Notes: a model not told the origin generated them from the sequence alone. Shown: positions 1 to 11,879, counted from the stretch's first letter. The stretch is 64,000 nucleotides of DNA from Viscum album (GCA_963277665.1 OY728128.1:1870180988-1870244987), one strand, 5' to 3'. Program-made: numbers and translations.

Positions 1-960
1 TCGCTCTAGAATTTCGAAATGTCTGATGTACCTTGGACTCAATTTAACTTTCTTACCAAAACATATAACTCCCTTCCATGGAGATACCTTTAAGAAAACA
101 TGATCTCCTACCTGAAATTCCAAATCCTTCCTTCAGTTGTCAGCATAGCTCTTCTTCCTACTTTGAGCTGCTTTGATGTGGGTTTGGATTACCTTCACCT
201 TCTCCATCGTTTCCTCAACCAGTTCTGGGCCTACAAGTTTTCTTTCACCAACGTCATCCCAACAGGTTGGTGTGCGACATCTCTTTCCATATAACGCTTC
301 AAATGGTGCCATCTGAATACTTGAATGGAAGATATTGTTATATGAAAATTCCACCAGAGGTAAATATTGATCCCACATACCCTGAAAGTCAAGTGAGAAT
401 GATCTCAACATGTCTTCTAAGGTTTGAATAGTCTATTATGATTGTCCATCTATTTGAGGGTGGTAGGCAGTGCTCAAATGAATTTCAGTATCCAAGGCCT
501 TCTGAAGACTCTTCTAGAATCATGAAGTAAAACGGGGATCACGGTCAGAAACAATCGATAGGGGTACTCCATGAAGTCTCACAACTTCATTAATATATAG
601 TCTTGCTAGACATTCCAGTGGTAGATCTTTTCTTATAGCATGAAAATGTGCTGACTTGGTAAGACGATCAATAATAACCCATATTGCATCGTTCCTTCTA
701 GGAGTCTTTGGTAGTCCCATGACAAATTCCATCGTGATATTATCTCATTTCCACTTCATTATGGGAAGAGGTTGCTTGACTCCTCCATGCTATTGCCTTC
801 CAGCTTTCACTTGTTGAAAAATCATACATCTTGACACAAAATCAAAAATCTCCCCCTTCATGTTGTCCCGCCAAAAATGTTCCTTCAAATCTCTATACAT
901 TTTGTTGCTCCCATGGTGTAAAGAAAAATTGTAGCTATGAGCATCATCTAAAAATTCCCT
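1..960 (-). pseudogene. pol (IN): Element A integrase remnant (pol C-terminal part)
   Basis: Integrase inserts the cDNA into host DNA. In minus order there is a broken HHCC zinc-binding region (about 800-960, frameshifted), the core with its first catalytic Asp (in [10 protein letters not shown], near 680) and second (in SDRDPRF, near 540), then YNNIFHSSIQMAPFEALYGKR (about 270-350) and a GPY-like end reading VGDHVFLKVSPWKG (about 50-115). The expected third catalytic residue, the Glu after DGQS near 440, is a stop codon followed by a second stop. Further stops fall near 513-520 and 132. The window ends before any chromodomain. The fold is clear from family wording, but the product cannot be functional. 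Confidence 0.9.
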
Positions 961-1720
961 TTTTCAGATCAGGTATATCAGGAACACAAAGTCTCTTCCC
1001 AAATTTCAAAATTCCATCTTCATACACAAAATCTCTCAATCTCCCATCATTCACAGCTTTAATCTTCTTTTGAAACTCTTCATCACCGATTTGAGAACTC
1101 TTTATCCTTTCTAGTAAAGATGGTTTGGCAACCATTTGAAAAATTATCGATATTTCACCTTCCATAGTAATTCCCAAATCCATCTTCACTAGATCCATGA
1201 AAATAGGATCCTTTTCAATTCTCATCATGTTCAAAACTCCATAATCTTTTCTGCTCAAAGCATCTGCCACCTCATTTGCCTTCCCTGGGTGGTAGTGTAT
1301 CGTGCAATCATAATCCTTGAGTATTTCAATCCATCTCCTTTGCCTCATGTTTAGTTCTTTCTACGAGAAAATATACTTCAAACTCTTGTGATCAGTATAA
1401 ATCTCACATTTTTCACCATAGAGATAATGTCTCCATATCTTCAAAGCAAAGATTATAGTAGCTAACTTAAGATCATGAGTAGGGTAGTTTTACTCATGAA
1501 TTTTTATATGTCGTGATGCATAGGAAATAATCCTATCATTCTGCATAAGGACACAACCAAGTCCTTTCATTGATGCATAACTATAAATAACGAACCCATC
1601 ATTCCCCGATGGTAGAGTTAATATAGGAGCATTGACTAATCATCTCTTTAGTTCTTCAAAAAATTCTTCACACACTTTTTTCCAAACAAATATAACCCCT
1701 TTATGTGTCAGCTTTGTTTA
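961..1720 (-). pseudogene. pol (RH): Element A RNase H domain and RNase H-integrase linker
   Basis: RNase H degrades the RNA template during reverse transcription. The minus frame shows the Ty3/gypsy RNase H landmarks: YASRHIKIHE near 1500, [22 protein letters not shown] (about 1425-1490), [10 protein letters not shown] (about 1375-1400), then [15 protein letters not shown] and [17 protein letters not shown] (about 1245-1348). The linker to integrase follows, down to about 944. In-frame stops lie near 1716, 1641, 1494 and 1362. Two of these fit C-to-T changes of Arg or Gln codons (CGA to TGA, CAG to TAG), as expected from deamination of methylated cytosine. The rest of the frame is continuous, so the decay is mostly point mutation. 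Confidence 0.9.
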
Positions 1721-2476
1721 TGGGTTAGCCAATCGGGAAAAGTTCAGGACGAAACGTCGATAATAACCTGCTAAACCAATAAAACCGCGTACCCCAGTTA
1801 TACTCGTTGGTGCTGACCATTCTTGGATTGCTCTTGTCTTTGAAGGATCAATAGAGATTCCATCCTTAGAGATAATATGTCCAAGAAAAGAGATCTCTTG
1901 AATCCATAATTCACACTTTCTAAACTTCCCATATAATTCATGTCTTCTAAGAGTCTTCAGGATAATGCGCAAGTGATTTTCATGATCTCTGTAGATTTTT
2001 GAGTATACCAAGATATCATCAACAAATACCACCACAAAATCATCAAGATATTCTTTGGAAACTCTATTCATTAGATCCATGAATACTGAGGGTGCATTAT
2101 TCAATCTAAAAGGCATTAATGTAAACTCGTAATGCCCGTACCTTGATTGAAATACTGTCTTCGGAATGTCTTCCTTCTTCATACACAACTGATGGTATCC
2201 AGATCAAAGGTCAATCATTGAAAAGTATTGAGCTCTATGCAGTTGGTCAAATAAATCATCAATGCAAGGTAGGGGATACTTTTTCTTTATTGTTATAGCA
2301 TTGATTTCCCTGTAGTCGATACATAACCTCATAGATCCGTCTTTCTTTTTAACAAAAAGAACAGGGGCTCCCCATGGAGAAACACTAGGGCGAATAAATC
2401 CCTTATTACTCAATTCCTCTAGTTGTTTCTTTAGTTCAACTAATTCCAGAGTGGTCATTCTATAAGGGGTCTTCAA
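1721..2476 (-). pseudogene. pol (RT): Element A reverse transcriptase remnant
   Basis: The RT copies the element RNA into cDNA. The reading starts in a conserved linker ([19 protein letters not shown]) and runs through [18 protein letters not shown] (about 2340-2400), [49 protein letters not shown] (about 2070-2130) and the catalytic box [10 protein letters not shown] (about 2000-2030). It ends with [16 protein letters not shown] and [13 protein letters not shown] (about 1740-1890). One stop, TGA at 2204-2206, interrupts the conserved segment after MIDL where Arg is usual (CGA to TGA). Apart from that stop the domain is full length and its Asp-Asp pair is intact, making it the best region in the window for phylogenetic placement. 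Confidence 0.95.
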
Positions 2477-3190
2477 TATAGGCCTTGATCTAGGAATTAA
2501 ATAAATGGAAAACTCAACTTCTCATTCTGGAGGATGTCCAGGTAAATCTTCCGGAAACACATCTACATATTCTTTCACAATTGGTACATCATCTATTTGA
2601 ACATTCCTTTCCTCACCCACAGTCATTTCATTATCTTCCTCCCCAATAATTGAATTTAGTTGAGCTACTGGGGGTGGATCTAGATAAGAATTAGGTCGTC
2701 AATATTCTTCTCTAAAGATAAGGTGTTCCTTATCATCATCATCAAAAATCGTAACCTCCTTCTTCTTGCAATAAATCTTCGCATAATGGTCTGAAATCCA
2801 ATCCATATTGAGGATTATATCAAATTCAGTCATGGTTATGATGATGAGATCAGAAGATAAAGAACATTTATGTTCTCTAGTGGGGACTGATTCACAAAAC
2901 TTTGTTGCAATGATACTTAACTTAAGAGTTTTGACTGAAAACACCCTTGTTAAATAAAATTGGAAATATATAATTTTCTTAGCAAACTGGGAAGACATGA
3001 AACAATGTGATGATTCAGAATCAAATAATGCATTTTCTAAACTTGAGGAAACCATTAAATTACCTGCCACCATGTCTCTCAAATCTTCTACCTCAGCAGT
3101 AGTGATAACATAAGCTTGGCCTTGATCCCTTTCCCTTTTCTGAGGTAAGTTCGCCTGGAACTTAGGACATTCATTTGCATAATGTCCCAT
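2477..3190 (-). pseudogene. pol (PR): Element A aspartic protease, third zinc knuckle and PR-RT linker
   Basis: The frame 2699-3190 (minus) begins in an intact CCHC knuckle (residues CYNCWDMGHYANECP, partly just upstream), then reads into a retropepsin-like domain. The active-site region is ALFDSESSHCF, where the family normally has D-S/T-G; here Gly is replaced by Glu, so catalysis is unlikely. Downstream EFDIILNMDWISDHYAKI is the conserved ILGMDWL-type core. After the stop at about 2699 the linker to RT continues in broken frames (2477-2698), with the remnant of a VFPEDLPG-type motif near 2540-2560. The protease would cut the gag-pol polyprotein. Confidence 0.85.
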
Positions 3191-4156
3191 ATCCCAGCAA
3201 TTGTAGCATTGGACATCGGTAGCTTCCTTCTTCCCCTTGAAATCACGATCTTGGTGGCCTTTTTCACCAACCTTGTAACAGACTCACATTCCTTTTAAAA
3301 AAGTACCAGGGTGTTTCTTCCCACATTTACTACAGGATGGATATTCAACTTTTCCCTTATTCCCCTTATTTCCATTCATCGATTGATCAGCAGATCTCTT
3401 CTTCTCTTTCTTTGCTTTAAAGTCATAATACTTAGAGAATTCCTTCTCTATCTTGATAGCACATGAGACAATGTATTCGTACGATGAGAAGGATTGTGAG
3501 ACTAATGCTAGATGGAGAAATGGTTTTCACCCATCAAAGAAACGATAAATCTTACTTCTTGGGTTACGTATATAATCTCCAGCATACCTTGCAAACCTTT
3601 TAAAGTTAGTCTCATACTTTGTGACTTTCTCATCCTCCTTTTGTCTCAGACTCAGAAATTGTCTTTCCATACCTGCTTGATGGTCACGAGGAAAGAATTT
3701 TTCTAAAAATAGATCTTTGAACTCCCTCCATTCCATATTTGATACATCATCATCTTCCTTCATGTTTTTAATCAATGACCACCATTGATCAGCATCTCCA
3801 GTGAGGCGGTAAACAGCCATGATAACTTTTTCCCTTTCACCACTCCCCAAAGCCTAAAATAATTTCTCTAGGGAATTTATCCATTGCTCATATACTAAGG
3901 GATTTGTACTCCCAATGAACGTTGGTGGTTGTTTCCTCATGAAGCGATCTAACATTGATCCTCCACACCGTGGATCAGGGAGCTCTATACGGGTAAGGTT
4001 ATTATTCATAACATGAGTGAGTTGTCCCAGTATAGTGATTAGATAATCAGCACTAGTTGCATCAGCATCTCCACTATAATTATCTTGAGTAGGAGGGCAA
4101 TCCCTACATGGAGTGTGTGCATTGATACGGTTTCTATTTTTTCCACTAGGCACCAT
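3191..4156 (-). pseudogene. gag: Element A gag (capsid and nucleocapsid) remnant
   Basis: Gag forms the virus-like particle and binds RNA. The start chosen is the ATG at 4154-4156, two bases after an acceptor-like TTTAG. The first 100 codons end in FMRKQPPTFIGSTNPLVYEQ and a stop at 3854-3856 (TAG). The same frame resumes at once with GDADQWWSLIK (about 3770) and EFKDLFLEKFFP (about 3700), then stops at about 3527. The nucleocapsid part had three zinc knuckles: the first two (about 3240-3350) have lost Cys residues, and only the last (about 3170-3215) keeps CX2CX4HX4C. The wording matches Tekay/Del gag and is closely related to the gag of element G. Confidence 0.9.
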
Positions 4157-4644
4157 TTCTAAACAATGGCAGAAACTAGATCAGTTTATGAATTAAAATA
4201 CATAATTCCATACTTATAAAAACACTCAACATAAATTGAACTATTTATGGATATAATCCATAATTATAAAAATGTTTTCTTTGGGGAAGTATATAATCAT
4301 AAACCCTTCATAATGATTTGTAAATAAAATGAGAGTTATCCTAAGCATATCCCCCAGGAGTGCCGTAACCAACAGTGCAGCAAGGCCCGTTGTCGTGCAC
4401 CAGTTCCCATTCGAGTCTAGCTCAAAGCGGTGTTTTCGGGTTTTACCCCTAGGTACATCTGTGCTAGAGCTGCCTCTACCTGCTCGTATCCAGACAGGGA
4501 TTTATTGCTCAAAAAACTCACAGAATCTCTACAATACCAGAATTCTAGGAAGTTCTTCTATACTAATCCTCAAAGTATATCTTAGGTATTTGTGATCTAA
4601 TTAGAGTTTACATAAATCTAGCTTCCAAGGTTTGTACTAAACTT
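4157..4644 (-). other. Element A 5' untranslated leader between PBS and gag
   Basis: No reading frame is seen. About 300 bp of it (near 4310-4640) is recognisably shared with element C at 60720-61045 (for example a CCCCCAGGAGTG-type stretch and a TTGTCGTGCACCAG stretch), so this leader is common to A and C. Its gag-proximal end carries a pyrimidine-containing tract followed by TTTAG at 4159-4163 (minus), a plausible splice acceptor immediately before gag. Confidence 0.7.
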
Positions 4645-4656
4645 CTTCTGATACCA
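4645..4656 (-). promoter_or_regulatory. Primer-binding site (initiator tRNA-Met), element A
   Basis: Minus strand reads TGGTATCAGAAG. The first ten bases match the 3' end complement of plant initiator tRNA-Met (TGGTATCAGAGC). It lies two bases inside the LTR end at 4659, the standard position for priming minus-strand cDNA. Confidence 0.92.
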
Positions 4657-6274
4657 ACTGTAATGCCCCGACCCCAGTTACTCAGAGTCGATGCATTATT
4701 ACATAACATTGGCATAATCACAAGAAAGATCAAGTCTCAAAAGAGTGATAAGTTTAGTAGCCTTGGAATCACTAGATATATTCATAAAGTTTACATTACA
4801 TCATAAAATGAAAACTACAACAATATAGTCTCCATATTCCACACAATTACCCCCCCCCCCCCATACTATCCCTGCAGGTCATTCATAAAATAGTTCTTCA
4901 CATCCTGGGAAAAATAAAACATAGAAAGGGGTGAGCTCAGATGCTCAGTAAGGATAACAATATAGCGGAAACTTTCATAAATAAGCATAAACATTTAAGG
5001 CAATGTATAACTAAAACAAAATCCTTTTAAACTTTAACTTCAGAATAATATGTCAAAGATAAAATTAAATAATTCCATTTACTTATTCAAATGGATATTC
5101 TACTAGTCGAATAATCACATGCAATATCAATAACCACTTTCATAATGATGGAATGCATAATACCAGACTATCATAACCACATAGTCAAGGCCTCGTGCAA
5201 AGACTACAAATATGATTTTGTAAATTCCTTTTTCCAAGATAGTATTTTGTCTCATTAGACCTACCGATGCATCGAGGAGCTATAGCGGGCTCCACCCGTC
5301 ACATATTAAGTCCAATGCATTCTTCATATGAACAGTTTTAAACATAATGTAAACATTCGTATTAAAACTAGAATATGAAATGTAAATACTTTCTCCAGAA
5401 ACCATGAATGGTATAAAAATAGCACATCCACATTCAAAAATATCACAAAACCTTCAATACAATATGGAAGTTTTGTACCATAATAAATAAACTTCAAATA
5501 AGCTTAAAATCTATCAAAGGATGTTGACATAGATGAAATCAAAACAAATTGAGAGAAATATCTCTTTTTTTTAAATCATTTAAAAGTCACATGATTATAA
5601 AATAAAACAATTACTTTGAAAATATTCTTATAAGATTTTAAGGGAAGCTTCAACGACTTTATAATGGCAGAAAATAGCCGCACCCGCCGTATAAGTTAAA
5701 AGAACATTCTTACCTTAATTCTGTTGAAAAGGTTAAAAAGGACCTTGTTTGGTAAAAGACAGAAAGATTCCTTTATAAACTTCTTATAAAAAGTAAACAA
5801 GGGTATAGATGACTTTATCCCATAGTCTTTAAAATATTAATAGTTATTTGAAATACATTTTTAAGAAACATTCATGTGGATGATAAAGAGGTCTCAGTAG
5901 ATAATTACCTATAAACAACCTCGGATAATGAAGAGATTGTGAAATAAATCATTACCTTGTACTTTTCCTTAGTCGATGGTATGTTAACCTCCTGTATAAT
6001 AGTTAAAGAATTTTTATAAAATTATACAAGAACCATATATCTAATTATTATATCATATATGATCTTCTAATAATGCTTTGTTAATAATACTTTAGTATTA
6101 TCGTCGTTTCGGGTGTTAACTCACTCATTTTCTTTTATATGTTTTGTTACATAAGTCATGTTTGTTATGGATAGGTTTTATCTTATTCATATCCAGAATG
6201 ATATAAAGTTATTAAACATTGATTGTAATCAACAAATTAGAATTAGTCTTGAATGGATACGATGGGGAATGAAT

Positions 6275-6520
6275 CTCATCACGTTCGTGGAGACAGTAGT
6301 CTGTACGTACGCACGAGCGATAATATCATTCTTTTGATATTAAAATAATATATAATTGGATGGTATATCATATATACAGAATCATTATCATATTATATTT
6401 ATTATTGACATGAATTACACATCATTATTATACCCATCCAAATAATAATATATTGAATAACAATTACACCACGACGTGGAGACGGTAAGTCGTACGTATG
6501 CACGTATGGTGACATGTCAT
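6275..6520 (-). repeat. Pair of CpG-rich LTR boxes (element A)
   Basis: Two copies of a roughly 45 bp box about 190 bp apart (6275-6330 and 6469-6520), reading on plus CGTGGAGACRGTARKYYGTACGTAYGCAC. The cores contain GTACGTACG or GTACGTATG. They stand out from AT-rich surroundings and recur in the LTRs of B, C, D and G. Function is unknown. Confidence 0.75.
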
Positions 6521-6672
6521 TCAAAGGATGGATAGAATACTGAATATGGTTGTACCATATTTATAATAATATCACAGTATATAAGATATACTGGAGTTAT
6601 TATTTTAGAATAGTAATAACAAAGAAAGAAGAAGTTGAAGAAGAAATGAACTTGAAAAAGGGTGGTGAAAAC

Positions 6673-6682
6673 ATTACCTCTT
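6673..6682 (-). promoter_or_regulatory. Donor-like splice site in element A LTR
   Basis: Minus strand AAGAG|GTAAT within GAAGAAGAGGTAAT, about 175 bp downstream of the TATA box. The same string is kept in G (38441-38450, 45418-45428) and nearly so in C (near 56045 and 63475). Paired with TTTAG before gag it would remove about 2.5 kb. That it is really used is inference. Confidence 0.45.
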
Positions 6683-6848
6683 CTTCGGGTTCTTCCTTTT
6701 GATTTGATCAAAATGGATCCTTAGGTTGGCTTTCTGATCAGACTAAGGCCTATAGGTTGAAGTGAAGGATGTTTATAGAGTATTTGGGTAGGGTTTGGCC
6801 GAACCAAAAGGCTTTTAATGTGTGAAGAATTGGTTATAAGTGGTGTCC

Positions 6849-6855
6849 TTTTATA
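6849..6855 (-). promoter_or_regulatory. TATA box of element A LTR promoter
   Basis: Minus strand CCTTATAAAAGGAC. The same TTATAAAAGG context recurs at the equivalent place in the LTRs of C, D, E and G, which supports its being the Pol II promoter. Transcription would start roughly 30 bp downstream, near 6820. Confidence 0.75.
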
Positions 6856-8405
6856 AGGGGGAGGAGAGGCGCCTTAGGAAAATCTAGAAATATTATTTTA
6901 TAACAAATTCATATTCAACTTATAATGGCTCAAAAGTGAATTATTTAAATTTTAAGGTGGTGATGGGTCTAAAACCACTGAACCAATAGAATTTAGATAG
7001 GTTTGGGTTGTTATATTAACTTTATATTTTAGTTTTAACTCTTAGTTAATTAGTTTGACACTTACCATGTCACTTTGTATTTTTATATTATATAGTTAAT
7101 AAACTTACTATATACCTCCAAGAGACACCCAAGTGGTCTATTAATTATACAACTATCATGAAACAAGTCCTTTTTCCGAACCTTATATTTTTAGGAATAT
7201 AATATAAATTAATAATATAATATTTGTTTTAAAACTCTTTTATGTCAATTTTGACACTATTGGGTATTTTGTTTTTGATAATTTCATAAAAACATTATTA
7301 CTTCGAAAACAATTAATATAACCAATCCAAATATGTCATATTAACCTATAAAATTAGTGTAATTCATAAAAAGTCTCAAATTACATTTATTTGGAAATTT
7401 ATAATATCAATTAGTTTAATATTTCATTAATTAGGTAATTACTGCATCACCATTGTGTCATAAATAAATTAAATTATTTAATGTCTAAAAATTATAATAA
7501 AAATACCATTATGTATGAAATATTTTTATCATTATAATTAAAATTTACAATCTAATTTAGCTTCTGTCTAACCCTATATTAAAAATGTTTTAGTTATTAA
7601 ACATTGATTTTAACTCTTTTAACTCTTCTTTGAATTAAATAATAATTAATGTCCTAATCTAATCCAAGTGGACCTAAATGATAATATTTTATTACTGAGT
7701 TTGTTTTTGGTCGAGATACACTTTTAAAATAGAATTAGGACATGTTTTAGGGTAATATTAATATCATTTTTACCCTTAATTGCCCTATTTACTTTTATCT
7801 GTGGTAAATAAAAGTAAAAAGTTACTATTCCACAAAAATTATTTTTATCTCATTGAAACACATTTTACTCCTTGATATTAACCGTTTCTCTCAGATTTTT
7901 GAAATTTCACTCACAGAAGCGGTAAAATTAAGTTTTATGTGAATTTCCAAATTCTCCTATGAGGTGGGTAAAAGACGGTGAAAAAGTTCAATAAAATTTT
8001 TATATATCGAAAATTATTCTAAAATAACTCCAATGAATTAAATTGAAATTATATAGGTATTATGTATATATTTTGACCTTAATTAAATTTAAATCAAATA
8101 AATAATTATTTAAATAAAAATTCAGTTTTAAACTATAACTAAGTGTTTTTTTCACTATTCATCAAAAATTGAAAGTTTTCAGAAAAATACCAAAATTTCA
8201 CCCTAGGCTAATTTTGATATTCTGAATCCAAAAACAATGTCCATTTTGAAATATAAAATTTTTAAAATTTCAAAAAGTGGATATTACTATTCCTAATGGC
8301 TAGTTTGATTGGTTGTGGTGTGTGTGTTAGAACTCGAAGTTGCGTACAACACACACTACAGTATTAATCAAAGGGAATCATATCATGGAAGCTTGGGGTG
8401 TTACA

Positions 8406-8760
8406 TGGGCCCTCTCAACATTTAATTTTCTTGTTATATTCACATTTTGAAATCTGTTCTGGTTGGGAATGTATTTTTCCACATTATATTTTTGATTGCA
8501 CTGTATCACTCTTTTGTACCAACTAGAGGTCTTTTGAGGCATGACTTTTACTATATATGTTAATGTATTTTGTTTTATTCCTCTGCAATCTTGTATAGAG
8601 ATGGGTGGGTTCTTGAATAAATGACACAGGCAAAGGAATCCCATTTCATTTATTCCTTTTTAAATTGTTCGACAACCCATGTCTTGTGAAGGTTGTATTG
8701 GGGCATTTGCAGCTCGGCCTTCCGCTTTCCATGTAGGCCTCGATGTGTTAGGTATTGATA
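8406..8760 (+). repeat. Element F 5' LTR, truncated 3' part
   Basis: Shares an ordered series of blocks with 16112-16465, for example GTATTTTTCC, ACTCTT(TTG)TACC, GCATGACTTTTACTATATATGTTAAT and CTATAGAGAT-type segments. It ends at about 8760, two to three bases before the PBS. The missing upstream part should lie to the left of element A, outside the window. Confidence 0.7.
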
Positions 8761-8763
8761 GAT

Positions 8764-8775
8764 TGGTATCATAGG
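8764..8775 (+). promoter_or_regulatory. Primer-binding site, element F
   Basis: TGGTATCATAGG; eight of the first eight and most later bases match the initiator tRNA-Met complement TGGTATCAGAGC. Position directly after the LTR remnant supports it. Confidence 0.65.
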
Positions 8776-10329
8776 TGGTTCATTTCATCAGACAGAGTTT
8801 GTATTTGTCCCCATTATGAGTATTTTATTAGAAAATAGATAAATGGGGTAAAATTTTCTCAATTGGGGATTTTAGTCTAGATAACCCAATGTTGGTGTGG
8901 TTGTAAATGTATCCAATCACCCACACTAGGACTACCTACTAGTCAATTCGGCACTATTTGACATTAGATATAGGGGGCATTGGTACATGTGTCATATAGG
9001 AATAGGTATTTTTAATATCCTTCTTGAGTCAATTTTCCATATATATATATAAATGATAATATGACCATGGTATGTCGTGATTAAATTTTCAAGACGCCTT
9101 CATGAAGACATCCATCCAGTTTATCAATTCCATATCGTGAAAATGATCTGATGGGTGAAAAGGAAATACTATTGGTTCCATTATGTGAGATCCTTCCTCA
9201 AGATGGGTAGGTATCACCACCCCCCCCCCCCCCTCAAATTGATCTATAGATTAAACCAACAGAGTTGGATGAGCATACACGAAGGCATTGAACACTCTTT
9301 GAGTTCCAATTATAAAGACCGTTGAGGTTCCCTAGTGAGCCAAATCCCTAGGCAGTTGAGGATTATCTTGAGTATGTGATCTGAGTTTTTACAAATATCC
9401 AGACACTCACAGATCAAGTTTTTTAGTGGCATCCAGTCTATTCTATGAAGTCTCCTTACACTGGTGTAGTATATTCAGGTAGTTTCATGATGATTTGACC
9501 CTCTCATGGACTAAATTACAATAATTGTTTTGTGAGGAGAATTACCCCTTGTATCTATGCTCAATTCATATTTAAGAGTCCCTAGAGTAACATCCCTAAG
9601 AGATTAAAGTTTTTTATTATGTTTTGAGGTTCACTGACCACTAAGATACTCCCTCAACATGATTTTGGATGGATACATCTTGTTTTTAATGTTTGAGTAG
9701 TGTCTCCACAAAGATAGACTTGCTAGTGTGGTACCCCTATGAATTCACACATATGATAGAGTGTTAGAGTGGGAATTTATGATGGATATCTTCATGTGTG
9801 AGGTACACCATGATACTAAAGATGGCATTGGGTGTCATAGGGATGAATCATATGTAACTGGTAATAGGTTCCAGTCATTGAGATCTTGGTAGATGAGATC
9901 TTTTCATGACTGGAATAACAAGAATGGTCATCTAAAACAAGGGTATAAAAATGATCTATGATTCTTAAAGTGGAATAATTTCATGGAAGTGAGAGGTGTG
10001 GTCACATGTAATGGGATTTTCAAACTTGTCTTACTGATGAGGGAAGTAAGATAGTAGATGTGCCACCAAGGTAGAGGCGGTGTCATGATCATGGATCTCC
10101 CAGATGATGGAAGGTTGGTCCTTAGGGATGTGGAGATGGTAGTTTAAGTGCAGGGGATCCCTAAGGATTATTTTTTGTTGGTTTACTACAATATGATTAA
10201 ATTCCTCCATGCCCATTAGGTTTTACATGTTATGATTAGGGAGTTATTTTTTGGGGTCATGGGAAGCTATAGGATATGGTGGTTTATGACCTAGAATCTC
10301 ATGAGATGCTCAAGGGTGTGATATGTGTT
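8776..10329 (+). pseudogene. Element F leader and presumed gag region, unreadable
   Basis: By position this should hold the leader and gag. I could not find a zinc knuckle or a reliable capsid motif in any frame; stops are frequent. A run of 14 C lies at 9220-9233. The gag assignment rests only on its place between PBS and protease. Confidence 0.4.
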
Positions 10330-11640
10330 TATTCCACTCTTTCCCCAGTACTAGTAGACACAAGTGTAAGTCATTCTAAAATATATTTACTCCTACTATG
10401 AGAGCTGGATCTCCCAGTTGGGACTTTATTCAACCGACTTTTCCTTGATGTTCCTACAAGGAACACTTATTTGTTATCATTTAACTGCTAATATAGTGAC
10501 TTATAACTTAGTGGATTGATACTCTCATTGGGGATTTTGGTTATCAAAATGAGACATTTTGGAGTTATATTTGTTATGGACTAGTTTTTCATGGTCTACA
10601 TCTACGTTTAACCCCACCGTTGAGGATTCATATGTCTTCATACTGATTGTATGAGACTCCCTTTTGGGGTTTAGAGATATCTCATCGTAGGGTGAGTGGT
10701 TCAAGAAAGAATAAATCTAAAACTCATATCCTATCCATTGGAGATTTTATAACATGGTGCAGCAGGATCTTTAAGAAAATAGATTCCTTTGATTATGGTT
10801 GATTATATGAACGTATTTCCCAATGAAGTTCTATAACAACCTTAGAGGTAGAATATGGATTATTTAATTAACATAAATCTCATGGACACAATAATATCTC
10901 ATGTGGATTATTGAATGGCCCTTTACAAGCTCTGATATATTCAGTTATAGTTGGACATCATTTGAGATAACGTCATAATAGGACCTAGTGGGTCCCCCTT
11001 GATTAGTCCAGTGTTTTTTTTAAAAACGGTAGATGGGGGGATTATGTTAGTGTGTTGATTATAATCACTTAAATTTTCCCACGATAAAGAAAAATTGATC
11101 CTTTAGGTGGGTTTATAACATCTTTTTTTAGTTTTGAGGCATGATATATTTCTTAAAGATCGATCTTACATCCATATACTACTAATTGAGTGTTTGTGAG
11201 GCTGGTATTCTGAAGTTGTAATACAGATGTTGCTTTGAAGATTATGAGTTACTATTGATTCCCATCAGTGTGATGAATTCTCCTATAATGATTATGGATT
11301 TGATTAATTGAATCTTTTATACATAGATGGACTGATTTGTTTTTGTCTTCATTTAATACACAATTATATACTCTATATTAGAGGAGGATCATGAAGAGCA
11401 ATTGAGGATAGTACTTGACTTGATTTGGGATAACCCTCATTATGTTAATCTCTTAAAGTGATAGTTATAGATCTCTGAGTTTCACTTTATCTGTCATGTC
11501 ATTTCTAAATGTGGATTATCTTTAGAACCAATGAATTTTAATGCAATGATTTCTTTGAATCCACTTAAGAATGAGTTAAAGGTGGGGAGTTCCCTTCTCT
11601 TGGTTGGGTACTAAAGAAGGTTGGTGGAAGACTAATCCAG
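10330..11640 (+). pseudogene. pol (PR-RT): Element F protease and reverse transcriptase remnants
   Basis: Protease: LVDTSVSHS at about 10351-10377 lines up with the D-S/T-G-A-S/T-H-S active site, with Gly changed to Ser. A degraded VFP(E/N)(D/E)LPG linker lies near 10810. RT: fragments equivalent to [15 protein letters not shown] (about 10985-11040), KIDLRSGYHQL (about 11155-11190), NAPxxFMDLMN (about 11275-11305), the [24 protein letters not shown] block (about 11335-11415) and FLGHVISK (about 11490-11530) occur in the right order. They are spread over different frames with many stops; the catalytic Asp pair is not preserved. The order and wording make the family secure although nothing is translatable. 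Confidence 0.8.
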
Positions 11641-11879
11641 GAATGCATCCCCCTTTACTATCCTAACATAAAATTTGAATCCAATTATATGTATTAATAT
11701 ATTCCATAAATCCTTTGAGTATTTGAGTATGAGACTTACGAGTGATCGGATTTTGAGACAATAGAAGGAGGTCATTGAGAAAGTTGTATATATGAATGCA
11801 TATAGAGTTAGACTATGATTCATGTGGATGTAGAGGAAGTAAATGATGACATATAGGTTGAGTCTATTAAGACTATATG

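Larger units (their letters stand above)
1..8405 (-). mobile_element. Element A: Ty3/gypsy chromovirus (Tekay/Del-like), 3' end off window
   Basis: Read on the minus strand, the order is 5' LTR, tRNA-Met PBS, leader, gag with zinc knuckles, protease, RT, RNase H, integrase. This is the Ty3/gypsy order, with integrase after RNase H. The RT and integrase wording ([38 protein letters not shown]) is typical of the Tekay/Del chromovirus group. The left window edge cuts it inside the integrase C-terminal GPY-like module, so a chromodomain and 3' LTR are expected beyond base 1 but not seen. All domains carry stops or frameshifts, so it is inactive. It lies inside the 5' LTR of element F. The five bases after its right end are TGGGC, the predicted target duplication, which cannot be checked here. 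Confidence 0.93.
4659..8405 (-). repeat. Element A 5' LTR, 3.75 kb
   Basis: On the plus strand the LTR begins TGTAATGCCCC next to the PBS and ends GGGGTGTTACA, the two termini being imperfect inverted repeats with TG...CA ends. It has a TATA box near 6849-6855, a donor-like site at 6673-6682, two CpG-rich boxes near 6275-6330 and 6469-6520, and a small hairpin at 5915-5940. It is far longer than most gypsy LTRs but similar to those of C, D and G here. A run of 13 C lies at 4850-4862. No coding sequence is supported inside it. Confidence 0.88.

Noticed and set aside
9220..9233. Poly-C tracts here and at 4850-4862
   Set aside because: Simple homopolymers, prone to assembly or slippage variation; not a functional call.
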